A DNA stretch of 29,630 bases from Caulobacteraceae bacterium UBA5005 (GTDB lineage: Bacteria; Pseudomonadota; Alphaproteobacteria; Caulobacterales; Caulobacteraceae): the NCBI GenBank assembly GCA_002398405.1, contig DGYN01000136.1:1-29630 (forward strand), written 5' to 3'. The position numbers and the translations under genes were made by a program. The notes beneath the pieces were generated by a model, which saw only the letters and a list, made by a program, of their open reading frames with translations, did no database searches and had not been told where the DNA came from. Below are positions 22,373-29,495 of the stretch, in pieces (within the stretch, counting starts at the first letter, position 1; each line of letters opens with the position of its first letter).

Positions 22373-22738
22373 ATGCAAATCACCTCGGCCGAGAGTCTGA
22401 TCATGGACGCCCTGTGGGACGAGGGTCCGATGGGGTCGGAGGATCTGGTCGCCCATGTCCTCGCGCGGCAGCCCTGGGGCGCGGCCACGGTCAAGACCCT
22501 GATCAACCGGCTCTTGAAAAAGGGCGCCGTCGAGAGCCGGCGGGCCAACGCCCGCCTCACCTACCATCCGCTGATCGCGCGGTCGGACTATGTGGAAGCC
22601 GAAAGCCAGGGCCTGCTCGACCGGCTGTTCGGCGGCCAGCTGACGCCGATGGTCACCCACTTCGCCGAACGCCAGAAGCTCAACAACGAGGACATCGCCA
22701 AGCTCAGGGCCCTGATCGACCGGCTCGAGGACGGCTAG
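22373..22738 (+). CDS. BlaI/MecI/CopY-family transcriptional repressor
   Basis: 121 residues. A winged-helix domain (about 1-75) opens MQITSAESLIMDALWDEGPM, and the recognition region WGAATVKTLINRLLKKGAVESRR is the family hallmark. A helical C-terminal dimerisation segment follows (AESQGLLDRLFGGQLTPMV). Family members bind palindromic operators as dimers and are inactivated by proteolysis triggered by a BlaR1/MecR1-type membrane protease. The longer frame starting at a TTG (22337) would overlap the -35 box and is rejected. It converges with the M56 protease gene (30-nt gap) and is divergent from the dioxygenase. Palindromes occur in front of all three genes. Confidence 0.93.
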   Translation: MQITSAESLIMDALWDEGPMGSEDLVAHVLARQPWGAATVKTLINRLLKKGAVESRRANARLTYHPLIARSDYVEAESQGLLDRLFGGQLTPMVTHFAERQKLNNEDIAKLRALIDRLEDG

Positions 22739-22768
22739 CCCGCCACACCCCAGTCACGGAATTTGGGC

Positions 22769-23953
22769 TTAGTTCGCCACTTTGGCGCTGACCAAAAGGT
22801 TGCGGCCTCCCACCCTGATCTTGCGGGGTTCGCCCTGCTCCAGCATTACCGTCGTGCGGCGCACGACCTGACCGTCCTTTTCGATATCGGCGGCGATGCT
22901 GACCATTCCCGAGCGTTGCAGGGTCGGGGTCAAGGTGACCGAATAATACTCCCCCTCCGCCACCTCGAGGAAGCGGGTGATAGTCTCGCCCGACTGAACG
23001 ACCTTTGGCGGAACATGACTCATGAAGGCCGGGTCGTCCTTGAGCCCTGCCCAGAAATGCAGAGTGTTCACCGGCATGGCAAACAGCGGCGCGGGCTCCG
23101 CGGCCCAGGAAAGGGCTGAGGCGAAGAGTGCAAGGCCCGCGACCAACCCGCCGCCGAGAAGCTTGCGCCGCTTTCCTTGCACCGGTGCGGAAAGGAGCGC
23201 GATGCACTGCTCCAGGGGGTTTTCACCCTTCGCCGGCCACTGGCAACCGAAGGGCGGTACGGACCCGGCGAGCTGGGTCTTGAGCAGGGCCTCGGCATAG
23301 GTGCGGCGGGCCTTAGGGTATTGGGCGAGGACGGCGGCGTCGCAGGCCAGCTCCTGGTCGATGCGGAAGAGATGCGCGCAAAGGTGCGCCAGGGGGTTGA
23401 ACCAGTTCAGACAGCGCAGCAGGGCCGACAGGGTGATCGCCTGGGCGTCGTGGCCGAACAGATGGTTGCGTTCGTGGGCCAGGACCATGGCCCGCTCGGT
23501 CTCGGAGTAGCGGCCCTCGAAGTTTGCTGGCAGGACGATCTTGGCGCTGATCACCCCGACCACGGCCGGGCCGACCGCCTTGTCGTCGCGGGCCCGAAGG
23601 ATCGGAAGGCCGCCACCGTCGAGGGAGGGTTTACCCAGCGCCCACAGGAACCGGCCGTGGACCGCCGCCAGGGCCGCGGCCAGGAGGGCCGCGCCCGCCA
23701 GCCAGAAGATCAGGACCGGTCCGCCGATCTCCCGCGCCAGGGACGGCAGGACCTGGGGAAGCGGCAAGGCCAGGGCGGCGGGGGTGGGGATGAGGCTCGC
23801 GGCGGCCATCAAGGGCGCCAGAATCCAAAGGCTGTAGGCGGTTCGTGCGCCGAAAAACCACCGCACCGGAACGCGCAGGATCAACACCAGAACGGCGCCC
23901 AGGCTGCCGGCCAGGCTGGCGCGGATCAGGGCGTCGAGGACCTCTGGCAACAT
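22769..23953 (-). CDS. BlaR1/MecR1-type M56-family membrane metalloprotease
   Basis: 394 residues. It has membrane helices near 10-25, 34-55 and 75-100, then a cytoplasmic gluzincin domain with H160-E161-R-N-H164 (MVLAHERNHLFGHD), the zinc-binding HExxH, and the downstream EL-ACD motif (DQELACDAAVLAQYP) giving the third ligand. A further helix (about 280-300) leads to a roughly 100-residue C-terminal domain with repeated beta strands. That domain is not the penicillin-binding sensor of classical BlaR1. It would cleave or trigger cleavage of the repressor encoded opposite. ATG at 23953 is chosen over an upstream ATG at 23998 because it sits right after the promoter/operator; the transcript looks leaderless. 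Confidence 0.88.
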   Translation of the reverse strand: MLPEVLDALIRASLAGSLGAVLVLILRVPVRWFFGARTAYSLWILAPLMAAASLIPTPAALALPLPQVLPSLAREIGGPVLIFWLAGAALLAAALAAVHGRFLWALGKPSLDGGGLPILRARDDKAVGPAVVGVISAKIVLPANFEGRYSETERAMVLAHERNHLFGHDAQAITLSALLRCLNWFNPLAHLCAHLFRIDQELACDAAVLAQYPKARRTYAEALLKTQLAGSVPPFGCQWPAKGENPLEQCIALLSAPVQGKRRKLLGGGLVAGLALFASALSWAAEPAPLFAMPVNTLHFWAGLKDDPAFMSHVPPKVVQSGETITRFLEVAEGEYYSVTLTPTLQRSGMVSIAADIEKDGQVVRRTTVMLEQGEPRKIRVGGRNLLVSAKVAN

Positions 23954-23959
23954 GAATTT

Positions 23960-23988
23960 ATTACGCGCGTAAATTTCTTCCCTGTCAA
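23960..23988 (-). promoter_or_regulatory. Protease-gene promoter with embedded operator
   Basis: On the minus strand, TTGACA (23988-23983) is followed after 17 nt by CGTAAT (23965-23960). The palindrome TTACGCGCGTAA (23961-23972) overlaps the -10. The ATG is 6 nt past the -10, and there is no Shine-Dalgarno sequence. This is nearly the same geometry as the repressor promoter. The site also lies in the 75-bp gap shared with the divergent lipoprotein gene at 24029 and could affect it too. Confidence 0.65.
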
Positions 23989-24028
23989 TCGCAGGCAACC
24001 TTATGGCCGCCCAGCCCTTTTCGCGGGG

Positions 24029-25099
24029 ATGCCGCGCCCCTCTCGCCTTGCCGCCCTAACCCTGCTTGCCCTGGCCGCGGGTTGCGCGACCCCTCCCCCG
24101 CCTCCGCCAGCGCCCGCGCCCATCGCCTATGTTCCGCCGCCGCCTGAGCCGCCGCCGCCGATCATTGTCCTGCCCAAGCAAAGGGCGTTGGCCCGCAACC
24201 TCGCCGAGGAGGCCGCCGCCTTCCGCCAGGCCATGGCGTCCGCAGCCGCGATATCGGCCAATTTCGGCGATGAGGCCCAGGTCTCGGCCGCCCTTCGCGC
24301 CGGCGCGGCCTTTGAGCCAAAACAGATGCAGCGTGGGGCGGTAGCCTTTGTCGCCATCGCCGCGCTCGGCCATCCCGAATTCGCCGACGCCTTCCGCGAG
24401 TATTCCATCGACGATGCGGCGAGGACCGACCTCGCCAGGCGCCTGATCGAACGGCCCGACTATGCGGCGAGCTTCCCCGGATCAGCCTCGGCGGCGGGCC
24501 TGGCCATCGCCTCCCTGGATTCCATCGGGGCCAAGGCCTGGGTGCAGGGGCGCGCGGTGCAGCAGTCGGCCTATGACGTCCAGCGCCAGCCCTGGTCGAA
24601 GATCCTGCCGGTCAATCCGCAGGTCCGGCTGGAGGAGGCCAGGACCCTTTCCCTGCGCCGGCTGATCCCTGCCTCCACCGAGGTCGACCTTCTGCACAGG
24701 ACCGCCCTGGCCGAGCCGCCGATCAGCCTGATCTCCACCCCCGTCCCCGGCCCCTATACCGGCGTCGTCAACCGGGGCCTGGCGCTGGCCGCCCTGGTCG
24801 CCCTGGGGGAAGCGGGGGAGGACAGGGCCGCGGCGATCGACGGCCTGCTGGACGAGCCGCAGACGCTGGACTGCCTCAAGAGCTCAAAGCTGATGCTCTA
24901 CCAGTGCCTGGCGAGCGCCGACCGCGGACCCTATGAGGACATCTTCTGCCTGGGCCTGCATGGGATGGCCGATCCCGGCCGTTGCATGGTCAATGCGGCG
25001 GGTTCTCCGACCCCCGCCTTCGTGCCCCCCGTCCCGCCGCCGCCTCCCGAACCGAAGGTCAAGGCGAAGGCGAAGGCTCCCGCCCGCAAGTCCCGCTAG
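24029..25099 (+). CDS. Proline-rich lipoprotein of unknown function
   Basis: 356 residues, no family recognised. The signal peptide PRPSRLAALTLLALAAGC ends in a lipobox (LAAGC), so it should be lipid-anchored, followed by a Pro-rich tether (TPPPPPPAPAP, then PPPPEPPPPIIVLP). The central part is alpha-helical and Ala-rich (ARNLAEEAAAFRQAMASAAA, and VAFVAIAALGHPEFADAFRE). Four cysteines lie near the end (DCLKSSKLMLYQC, FCLGLHGMADPGRC). The C-terminus is again Pro-rich, then basic (EPKVKAKAKAPARKSR), a plausible peptidoglycan or polyanion-contacting tail. The frame extends upstream to 23177, but that part is antisense to the protease gene; ATG 24029 with GCGGGG before it starts the signal peptide. 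TAG shares CTAG (25096-25099) with the convergent cyclophilin. Confidence 0.8.
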   Translation: MPRPSRLAALTLLALAAGCATPPPPPPAPAPIAYVPPPPEPPPPIIVLPKQRALARNLAEEAAAFRQAMASAAAISANFGDEAQVSAALRAGAAFEPKQMQRGAVAFVAIAALGHPEFADAFREYSIDDAARTDLARRLIERPDYAASFPGSASAAGLAIASLDSIGAKAWVQGRAVQQSAYDVQRQPWSKILPVNPQVRLEEARTLSLRRLIPASTEVDLLHRTALAEPPISLISTPVPGPYTGVVNRGLALAALVALGEAGEDRAAAIDGLLDEPQTLDCLKSSKLMLYQCLASADRGPYEDIFCLGLHGMADPGRCMVNAAGSPTPAFVPPVPPPPPEPKVKAKAKAPARKSR

Positions 25100-25992
25100 C
25101 GCGGCTCGCGGATCGGCAGGCCGACGTTGCAGACATCGATGCCGCCGGCGGAGACGTGGAAGAAGTCGTCCTTGCGGTTACGGCGCGCCTCGGTCACCCG
25201 GGCGAAGGTGTCGGTATTGGTGCGAAGCGCCTCCATCGGGATGCGCTGGTTCTCCGGCAGTTCAGCGGCGAAGCGGACGCGGTTGATCGGCGTCCTCTGC
25301 TCAGGCAGCGAATAGAAGCCGAGATTGCCCGTGCCGCGCGGCAGGGAGGCGAGAATATCCATCCCCGCCACCACCCGGCCGACCACCGTCATGTTGCGGT
25401 CCAGATGCCGCGGCGCATGGCCGTTGATGGCGTAGAGCTGGCTGCCGCTGCCGCTGTCCGCCGGATTGCCCCTGGCTACCGCCACCATGCCGTAGCAGTG
25501 CAGGAGCCAGGTCTCGCCGGAGTCGGGATCACGGCCGGCGGGAAATCCGTCGGCGAACCCCACCTGCCGGGCATAGGCGTCGCGGTCGGGGATCGGCGTC
25601 CAGACGACGCCAGTGATGTCGCGCCTGGTGAATTCGGGCGCCAGCTTGCTCGCCGCCCCACCCAGCGGCCTTGCGGTCGGTTCCTCGTCGTTGGGGTCGC
25701 CCCATTGAACGACGTAATTGTCCTGCGACCTCAGGATGGCCAGGCCGTCGAAATAGCGGTCGCTCACCAGTCTGCGCAGGTTATCGACGTGCCTTGGCGC
25801 GAAACTCGGGGCCAATTCGATGATCACCCGGCCGCGGTCGAGGTCCATATAGAGGGTGTTCATCGGGTTGAGCTCGCGCCAGTCCGACTTCGGCGAGGCG
25901 GCGAGGATCTGCGCCGCACTGGGCGCCTGGGCCGTGGCCGCGGGGGCGGCGATGAGGGCCGCCAGAACAATGGGGACGATCTTGCGCAGCAT
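25096..25992 (-). CDS. Periplasmic cyclophilin-type peptidyl-prolyl isomerase
   Basis: 298 residues. The signal peptide LRKIVPIVLAALIAAPAATA precedes a cyclophilin domain: MDLDRGRVIIELAPSFAPRHVDNLRRL, YFDGLAILRSQDNYVVQWGDP (the active-site Arg of the family FxR region is kept), GMVAVARGN and MTVVGRVVAGMDIL. It catalyses cis-trans isomerisation of Xaa-Pro bonds in exported proteins. A roughly 40-residue insertion (LAPEFTRRDITGVVWTPIPD onward) and a 60-residue C-terminal extension make it longer than a minimal cyclophilin. The ATG at 25992 overlaps the glyoxalase stop (TGATG), so it is translationally coupled; the frame open to 26025 is not used. Confidence 0.9.
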   Translation of the reverse strand: MLRKIVPIVLAALIAAPAATAQAPSAAQILAASPKSDWRELNPMNTLYMDLDRGRVIIELAPSFAPRHVDNLRRLVSDRYFDGLAILRSQDNYVVQWGDPNDEEPTARPLGGAASKLAPEFTRRDITGVVWTPIPDRDAYARQVGFADGFPAGRDPDSGETWLLHCYGMVAVARGNPADSGSGSQLYAINGHAPRHLDRNMTVVGRVVAGMDILASLPRGTGNLGFYSLPEQRTPINRVRFAAELPENQRIPMEALRTNTDTFARVTEARRNRKDDFFHVSAGGIDVCNVGLPIREPR

Positions 25993-26423
25993 CACCAGGC
26001 TCCGGTGTTGGGCATGGAAACCCAAGGCTCGACAGGCGACAGCGCCCCGCCCTTTTGCAGAAGCTCAATCGATATGCCGTCCGGCGAGCGGACGAAGGCC
26101 ATGCGCCCGTCGCGGGGCGGGCGGTTGATCACGACGCCGCCGTCGGCGAGCCGCTGGCAAGCCGCGTAGATATCTTCCACCTCGTAGGCCAGATGGCCGA
26201 AGTTTCGTCCGCCCTGATAGTCCTCGGCATCATAGTTGAAGGTCAGTTCGACCTGGGGCGCGTCAGGATTGTGCGCGTCTTCGGGAGCCGCCAGGAACAC
26301 CAGGGTGAAGCGCCCGGCGGGAACATCCTTGCGGCGCACCTCCACCAAACCCAGGAGGTCGCGGTAGAAGTGCAGGGCGGCGTCGAGGTCCCTCACCCGG
26401 ACCATGGTGTGCAGATAGCGCAT
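25992..26423 (-). CDS. gloA: Lactoylglutathione lyase (glyoxalase I)
   Basis: 143 residues. It converts the hemithioacetal of methylglyoxal and glutathione to S-lactoylglutathione. The four metal ligands expected of glyoxalase I are in place: His5 (MRYLHTMVRV), Glu59 (QVELTFNY), His77 (NFGHLAYEV) and Glu120 (ISIELLQ). MRYLHTMVRVRDLDAALHFY and SPDGISIELLQ are the family's start and end blocks. AGGGG lies about 9 nt before the ATG. It is 23 nt after the peroxiredoxin gene and overlaps the cyclophilin start, placing it in the detoxification operon. Confidence 0.93.
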   Translation of the reverse strand: MRYLHTMVRVRDLDAALHFYRDLLGLVEVRRKDVPAGRFTLVFLAAPEDAHNPDAPQVELTFNYDAEDYQGGRNFGHLAYEVEDIYAACQRLADGGVVINRPPRDGRMAFVRSPDGISIELLQKGGALSPVEPWVSMPNTGAW

Positions 26424-26446
26424 CGAAAAGGCCCCTGTTTAAGGGC

Positions 26447-26932
26447 CTAGACTTCCATCACGTCGCGCAGATTGGTGCAACTCATCGAGATGATGGTCGG
26501 CTCGACATTGAGCCGTTCGACCACGGCGTTGTTCACGGTCATCACATAGCGGGCTGAGCGCGCGCCCATGAAGAACTCGTCCTCGTGGCTGGTCAGGCCC
26601 GTCGCCTTGATGAAATCGAGATTGCCGTCCGACAGGAAACGCAGCTTCCGCTGCGGATCGATGCTCTGGGCGAACTTCTGGGTCACCCAGGGATCGTTAG
26701 GCATGATGCAGGCTATGAGGTCGTAGCCCGCGGCTCTGAGGCTGTCGGCGGCCATTACGAACTGCGGCACGTGCCGTTCGGAACAGGTGGGCGTGAAGGC
26801 CCCCGGAATGCCGATCAGGATGGCCCGCCGGCCAGCCAGCAAGGCGTCGGTTTCGACGGTTTTCAGGTCCATGCCGACAATTTCGGCCAGCTTGATGTTG
26901 GGCAATCTCTGGCCCGCGCGCGCTTCGCCCAC
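26447..26932 (-). CDS. Peroxiredoxin, Prx5/thioredoxin-dependent type
   Basis: 161 residues, GTG start with AAAGGAG about 8 nt upstream. The peroxidatic Cys50 sits in IGIPGAFTPTCSERHVPQF, the exact Prx5 active-site pattern (PGAFTPxCS). Typical downstream blocks are present (IACIMPNDPWVTQKFAQ, FLSDGNLDFIKATGL, RYVMTVNNAVVERLNVEP). A further Cys in SMSCTNLRD near the end could resolve the disulfide. It reduces hydrogen peroxide and alkyl or lipid peroxides in the cytoplasm. It follows the ABC exporter by 29 nt and precedes gloA by 23 nt. Confidence 0.93.
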   Translation of the reverse strand: MGEARAGQRLPNIKLAEIVGMDLKTVETDALLAGRRAILIGIPGAFTPTCSERHVPQFVMAADSLRAAGYDLIACIMPNDPWVTQKFAQSIDPQRKLRFLSDGNLDFIKATGLTSHEDEFFMGARSARYVMTVNNAVVERLNVEPTIISMSCTNLRDVMEV

Positions 26933-26961
26933 GGATTGGCTCCTTTAATCGAGCCGTAAGC

Positions 26962-28833
26962 CTAGGACTCGGAAGGCAAGCGATCGGTTAATCGCGGCCG
27001 ATTTCTCGTCTGCCTGCGCCACAAGGACGCGTATTCCCCCTGTGCTTCCAACAGGGCCTCATGGGTCCCGCGTTCGACGATGCGGCCCTTTTTCAGAACC
27101 AGGATCAGGTCGGCGTCGGCGATGGTCGACAGGCGATGGGCGATGACCAGGGTGGTGCGGCCTTGGCGAGCCTTGCGCAGGGTCTGCTGGATCGCCTCCT
27201 CGGTGCGGCTGTCCAGCGCGCTGGTGGCCTCGTCCAGGATGAGGAGCCGCGGATTGGCCAGCAGGGCGCGGGCGATGCCGACCCGTTGCCGCTCGCCGCC
27301 GGAAAGCTTCAGCCCCCGTTCGCCCACCGGGGTCTCGAGACCCTTGGGCAGACCGTCGATAAAGGGCCCCAGTTCCGCCGCGTCCGCCGCCTCGCGGATC
27401 TCGGCCAGCGTGGCGCCGGGCCGGGAAAAGCCTATGTTGGCCGCCAGGCTGTTGTTGAACAGGGCGACGTCCTGCGGAACCAGGGCCACGGCGCCGTGCA
27501 GGGACACCGACCGCGCTTTGCGAAGATCGACGCCGTCAAGACTGACGCTGCCGCCCTCCGGATCGATGAGCCGCATGGCCAGGCGCACGAGGGTGGTCTT
27601 GCCCGATCCCGACGGTCCCACCAGGGCGACGGTCTTGCCGGGCTCGGCCTTGAAGGTGATCTCTTCCACCCCCTGGCTTCGCGCGCCGTGGCGGAAGGCA
27701 ACCCGGTCGAAGAAAAGCACTCCCCCCTTGGCCTTGCCCGGCGGCAGGTCGACGGCGTCGGGGGCGTCGGCGATCTCCGCGCTCTGGGCGCGCAGCTCGA
27801 GCATCTTCTCCATGTCGACGAAGGCCTGGCGGATTTCGCGGTAGGTGAAGCCCAGGAAATTCAGCGGCACGAAGAGGTTCATGAGAATCTGGATGGCGGC
27901 GGTGACATCGCCCGGTCCAAGCTTTCCCTGGGTCGCATCCAGGCCCGCCATGATGGCGGTGACGCCGAGCGCGATGGCCATCAACACCGTCTGGATCGCA
28001 TTGAGCAGGGCCATGGAGGCGTTGGCCTTGATCGCCGCGCGGGTGTAGGTCGCCAGCGCCCCCTCGTAGGCCGCCGAGGCCCGGCCTTCCGAGCCGAAGG
28101 ACTTCACCGTCTCGTAGTTGATCAGGGCGTCCACCGCGATGCCGGCGGCGGCTGAGTCGGCCTCATTCATCTCGCGGCGGTGATGGATGCGCCAGTCCGA
28201 GATCGCGAAGGTGATCCAGGCATAGATGGCCACGGTGACCAGGGCGCAGACCGCGTAACGCCAATCGAAATAGGCGATGAACACCACCGCCGCCAGGATC
28301 AGCTCCACCACCGTGGGGCCGAGGTTGAAGACAAAGGCGCGCAGCAGGAAATCCATGGCCCTGGCGCCGCGGTCGATGGTCCGGGCGAGCGAGCCCGTCT
28401 GTTTGGACTGGTGGAATTCGACGGAGAGCGAAAGGGCGTGAGCGAAGGTTTCCGCGGCGGCCCTGGCCTGAGCCGCCTGGCTGATCGGCATGAAGATCAG
28501 GTCGCGGATCTGTGGCGCCAGGGACGAGACCAGCCGGATCAGGATCCAGCCGACAATCAGGCCGACAAAGCCGATGCCGGCCTGCTGCGGCAGGGAGCGC
28601 CCCTCGGCCAGGAGGTTGATCGCCTGGCCCAGCATCAGCGGCGCCCAGACGCCCAGGGCCTTGCCGGCCAGGACCAGCAGCAGGGCCGCGGCCAGCCGGA
28701 TGCGCAGCTGGGGGGCCTTGGAGCGCAGCTGCAGTTCGAACAGATGCTTCAGCGAGGCGAAGGCGTCGATCTTGACGTCGCGCGGCGCGACCGCGTCAGG
28801 CGCCCTCGCGCTTCTCGCGACACGCAGGGTCAA
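26962..28833 (-). CDS. Atm1/HMT1-type ABC exporter (fused permease-ATPase)
   Basis: 623 residues: six membrane helices (about 45-330) then an ATPase domain. Walker A is VGPSGSGKTTL, the Q-loop region ALVPQDVALFNNSL, the signature LSGGERQRVGIARALL, Walker B LLILDEATSALD, and the H-loop VIAHRLSTI. ALINYETVKSFGSE and FLGFTYREIRQAFVDMEKM are the diagnostic Atm1/ABCB7 segments. Bacterial members export glutathione-complexed metals or persulfides and support metal tolerance. The only good start in frame is a TTG at 28833 with a weak ribosome site, so the N-terminus is uncertain. It leads a run with peroxiredoxin, glyoxalase I and cyclophilin, consistent with glutathione-linked stress handling. Confidence 0.9.
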   Translation of the reverse strand: MTLRVARSARAPDAVAPRDVKIDAFASLKHLFELQLRSKAPQLRIRLAAALLLVLAGKALGVWAPLMLGQAINLLAEGRSLPQQAGIGFVGLIVGWILIRLVSSLAPQIRDLIFMPISQAAQARAAAETFAHALSLSVEFHQSKQTGSLARTIDRGARAMDFLLRAFVFNLGPTVVELILAAVVFIAYFDWRYAVCALVTVAIYAWITFAISDWRIHHRREMNEADSAAAGIAVDALINYETVKSFGSEGRASAAYEGALATYTRAAIKANASMALLNAIQTVLMAIALGVTAIMAGLDATQGKLGPGDVTAAIQILMNLFVPLNFLGFTYREIRQAFVDMEKMLELRAQSAEIADAPDAVDLPPGKAKGGVLFFDRVAFRHGARSQGVEEITFKAEPGKTVALVGPSGSGKTTLVRLAMRLIDPEGGSVSLDGVDLRKARSVSLHGAVALVPQDVALFNNSLAANIGFSRPGATLAEIREAADAAELGPFIDGLPKGLETPVGERGLKLSGGERQRVGIARALLANPRLLILDEATSALDSRTEEAIQQTLRKARQGRTTLVIAHRLSTIADADLILVLKKGRIVERGTHEALLEAQGEYASLWRRQTRNRPRLTDRLPSES

Positions 28834-28895
28834 TATCGGGGTCCGGCGTACTGTCGCATGGTCTCGTCAGGGTTTCATGCGTTATGTAGCGACAA

Positions 28896-29492
28896 ATGAG
28901 CAAAGCGAAACCTATCGACTCCGTCTGCGTCTATTGCGGCGCCTCCAACGCCGCCGATCCCGAATTCATCGCGGCCGCCACGCAGTTTGGCAAAACCCTC
29001 GCCGAAGGCGGCGTGCGCATGATCTATGGCGGCGGCGGCGTCGGCCTGATGGGCGCCTGCGCCCGGGCGGCCCACGAGGCGGGCGGCAAGGTCCTGGGCG
29101 TCATGCCTGAATTCCTGCGCAGCCGTGAGGTGCTCTATGACGAGGTGGAGACCATCGTCGTCGAGTCCATGCATGAGCGCAAAAAGATCATGTACGACGA
29201 GGCCGACGCCTTTGCCGTCCTGCCGGGCGGCATCGGCACCCTGGAAGAAGTCATCGAACTGATGAGCTGGGCGCGGCTGTCGCTGCACAAGAAGCCCATC
29301 GTTTTCCTGAACCAGAAGGACTTCTGGATCCCGCTGTTCGACCTTCTGACCCACACGGTGGAAGCCAAGATGACGCCGCTGTCCTTCATGGACGTCTGGC
29401 GCTCGGTCGACACCGTCGAGGAACTCCTGCCCCGGATACAGGAGATGGCGGTGGACGAAGAAGACGCGCCGGCCATGCCGGACATCACCTAA
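28896..29492 (+). CDS. LOG-family (TIGR00730) nucleoside 5'-monophosphate phosphoribohydrolase
   Basis: 198 residues. LOG-family enzymes cleave the N-glycosidic bond of nucleoside monophosphates; in plants this releases cytokinin, and in bacteria the physiological substrate is often unclear. DSVCVYCGAS, MIYGGGGVGLMGACARAA, MHERKKIMYDEADAF and LPGGIGTLEEVIELMSW are the family blocks, with PGGxGTxxE the phosphate/ribose motif. It is divergent from the ABC exporter. No Shine-Dalgarno sequence is seen, and a weak TATGTA (28883-28888) lies 7 nt before the ATG, so a leaderless mRNA is possible but weaker than in the repressor case. An inverted repeat begins 4 nt after the stop. Confidence 0.93.
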   Translation: MSKAKPIDSVCVYCGASNAADPEFIAAATQFGKTLAEGGVRMIYGGGGVGLMGACARAAHEAGGKVLGVMPEFLRSREVLYDEVETIVVESMHERKKIMYDEADAFAVLPGGIGTLEEVIELMSWARLSLHKKPIVFLNQKDFWIPLFDLLTHTVEAKMTPLSFMDVWRSVDTVEELLPRIQEMAVDEEDAPAMPDIT

Positions 29493-29495
29493 CTA

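Noticed and set aside
23177..24028. Upstream extension of the lipoprotein frame
   Set aside because: It is antisense to the M56 protease and low in recognisable content; the lipoprotein signal starts at the ATG at 24029.
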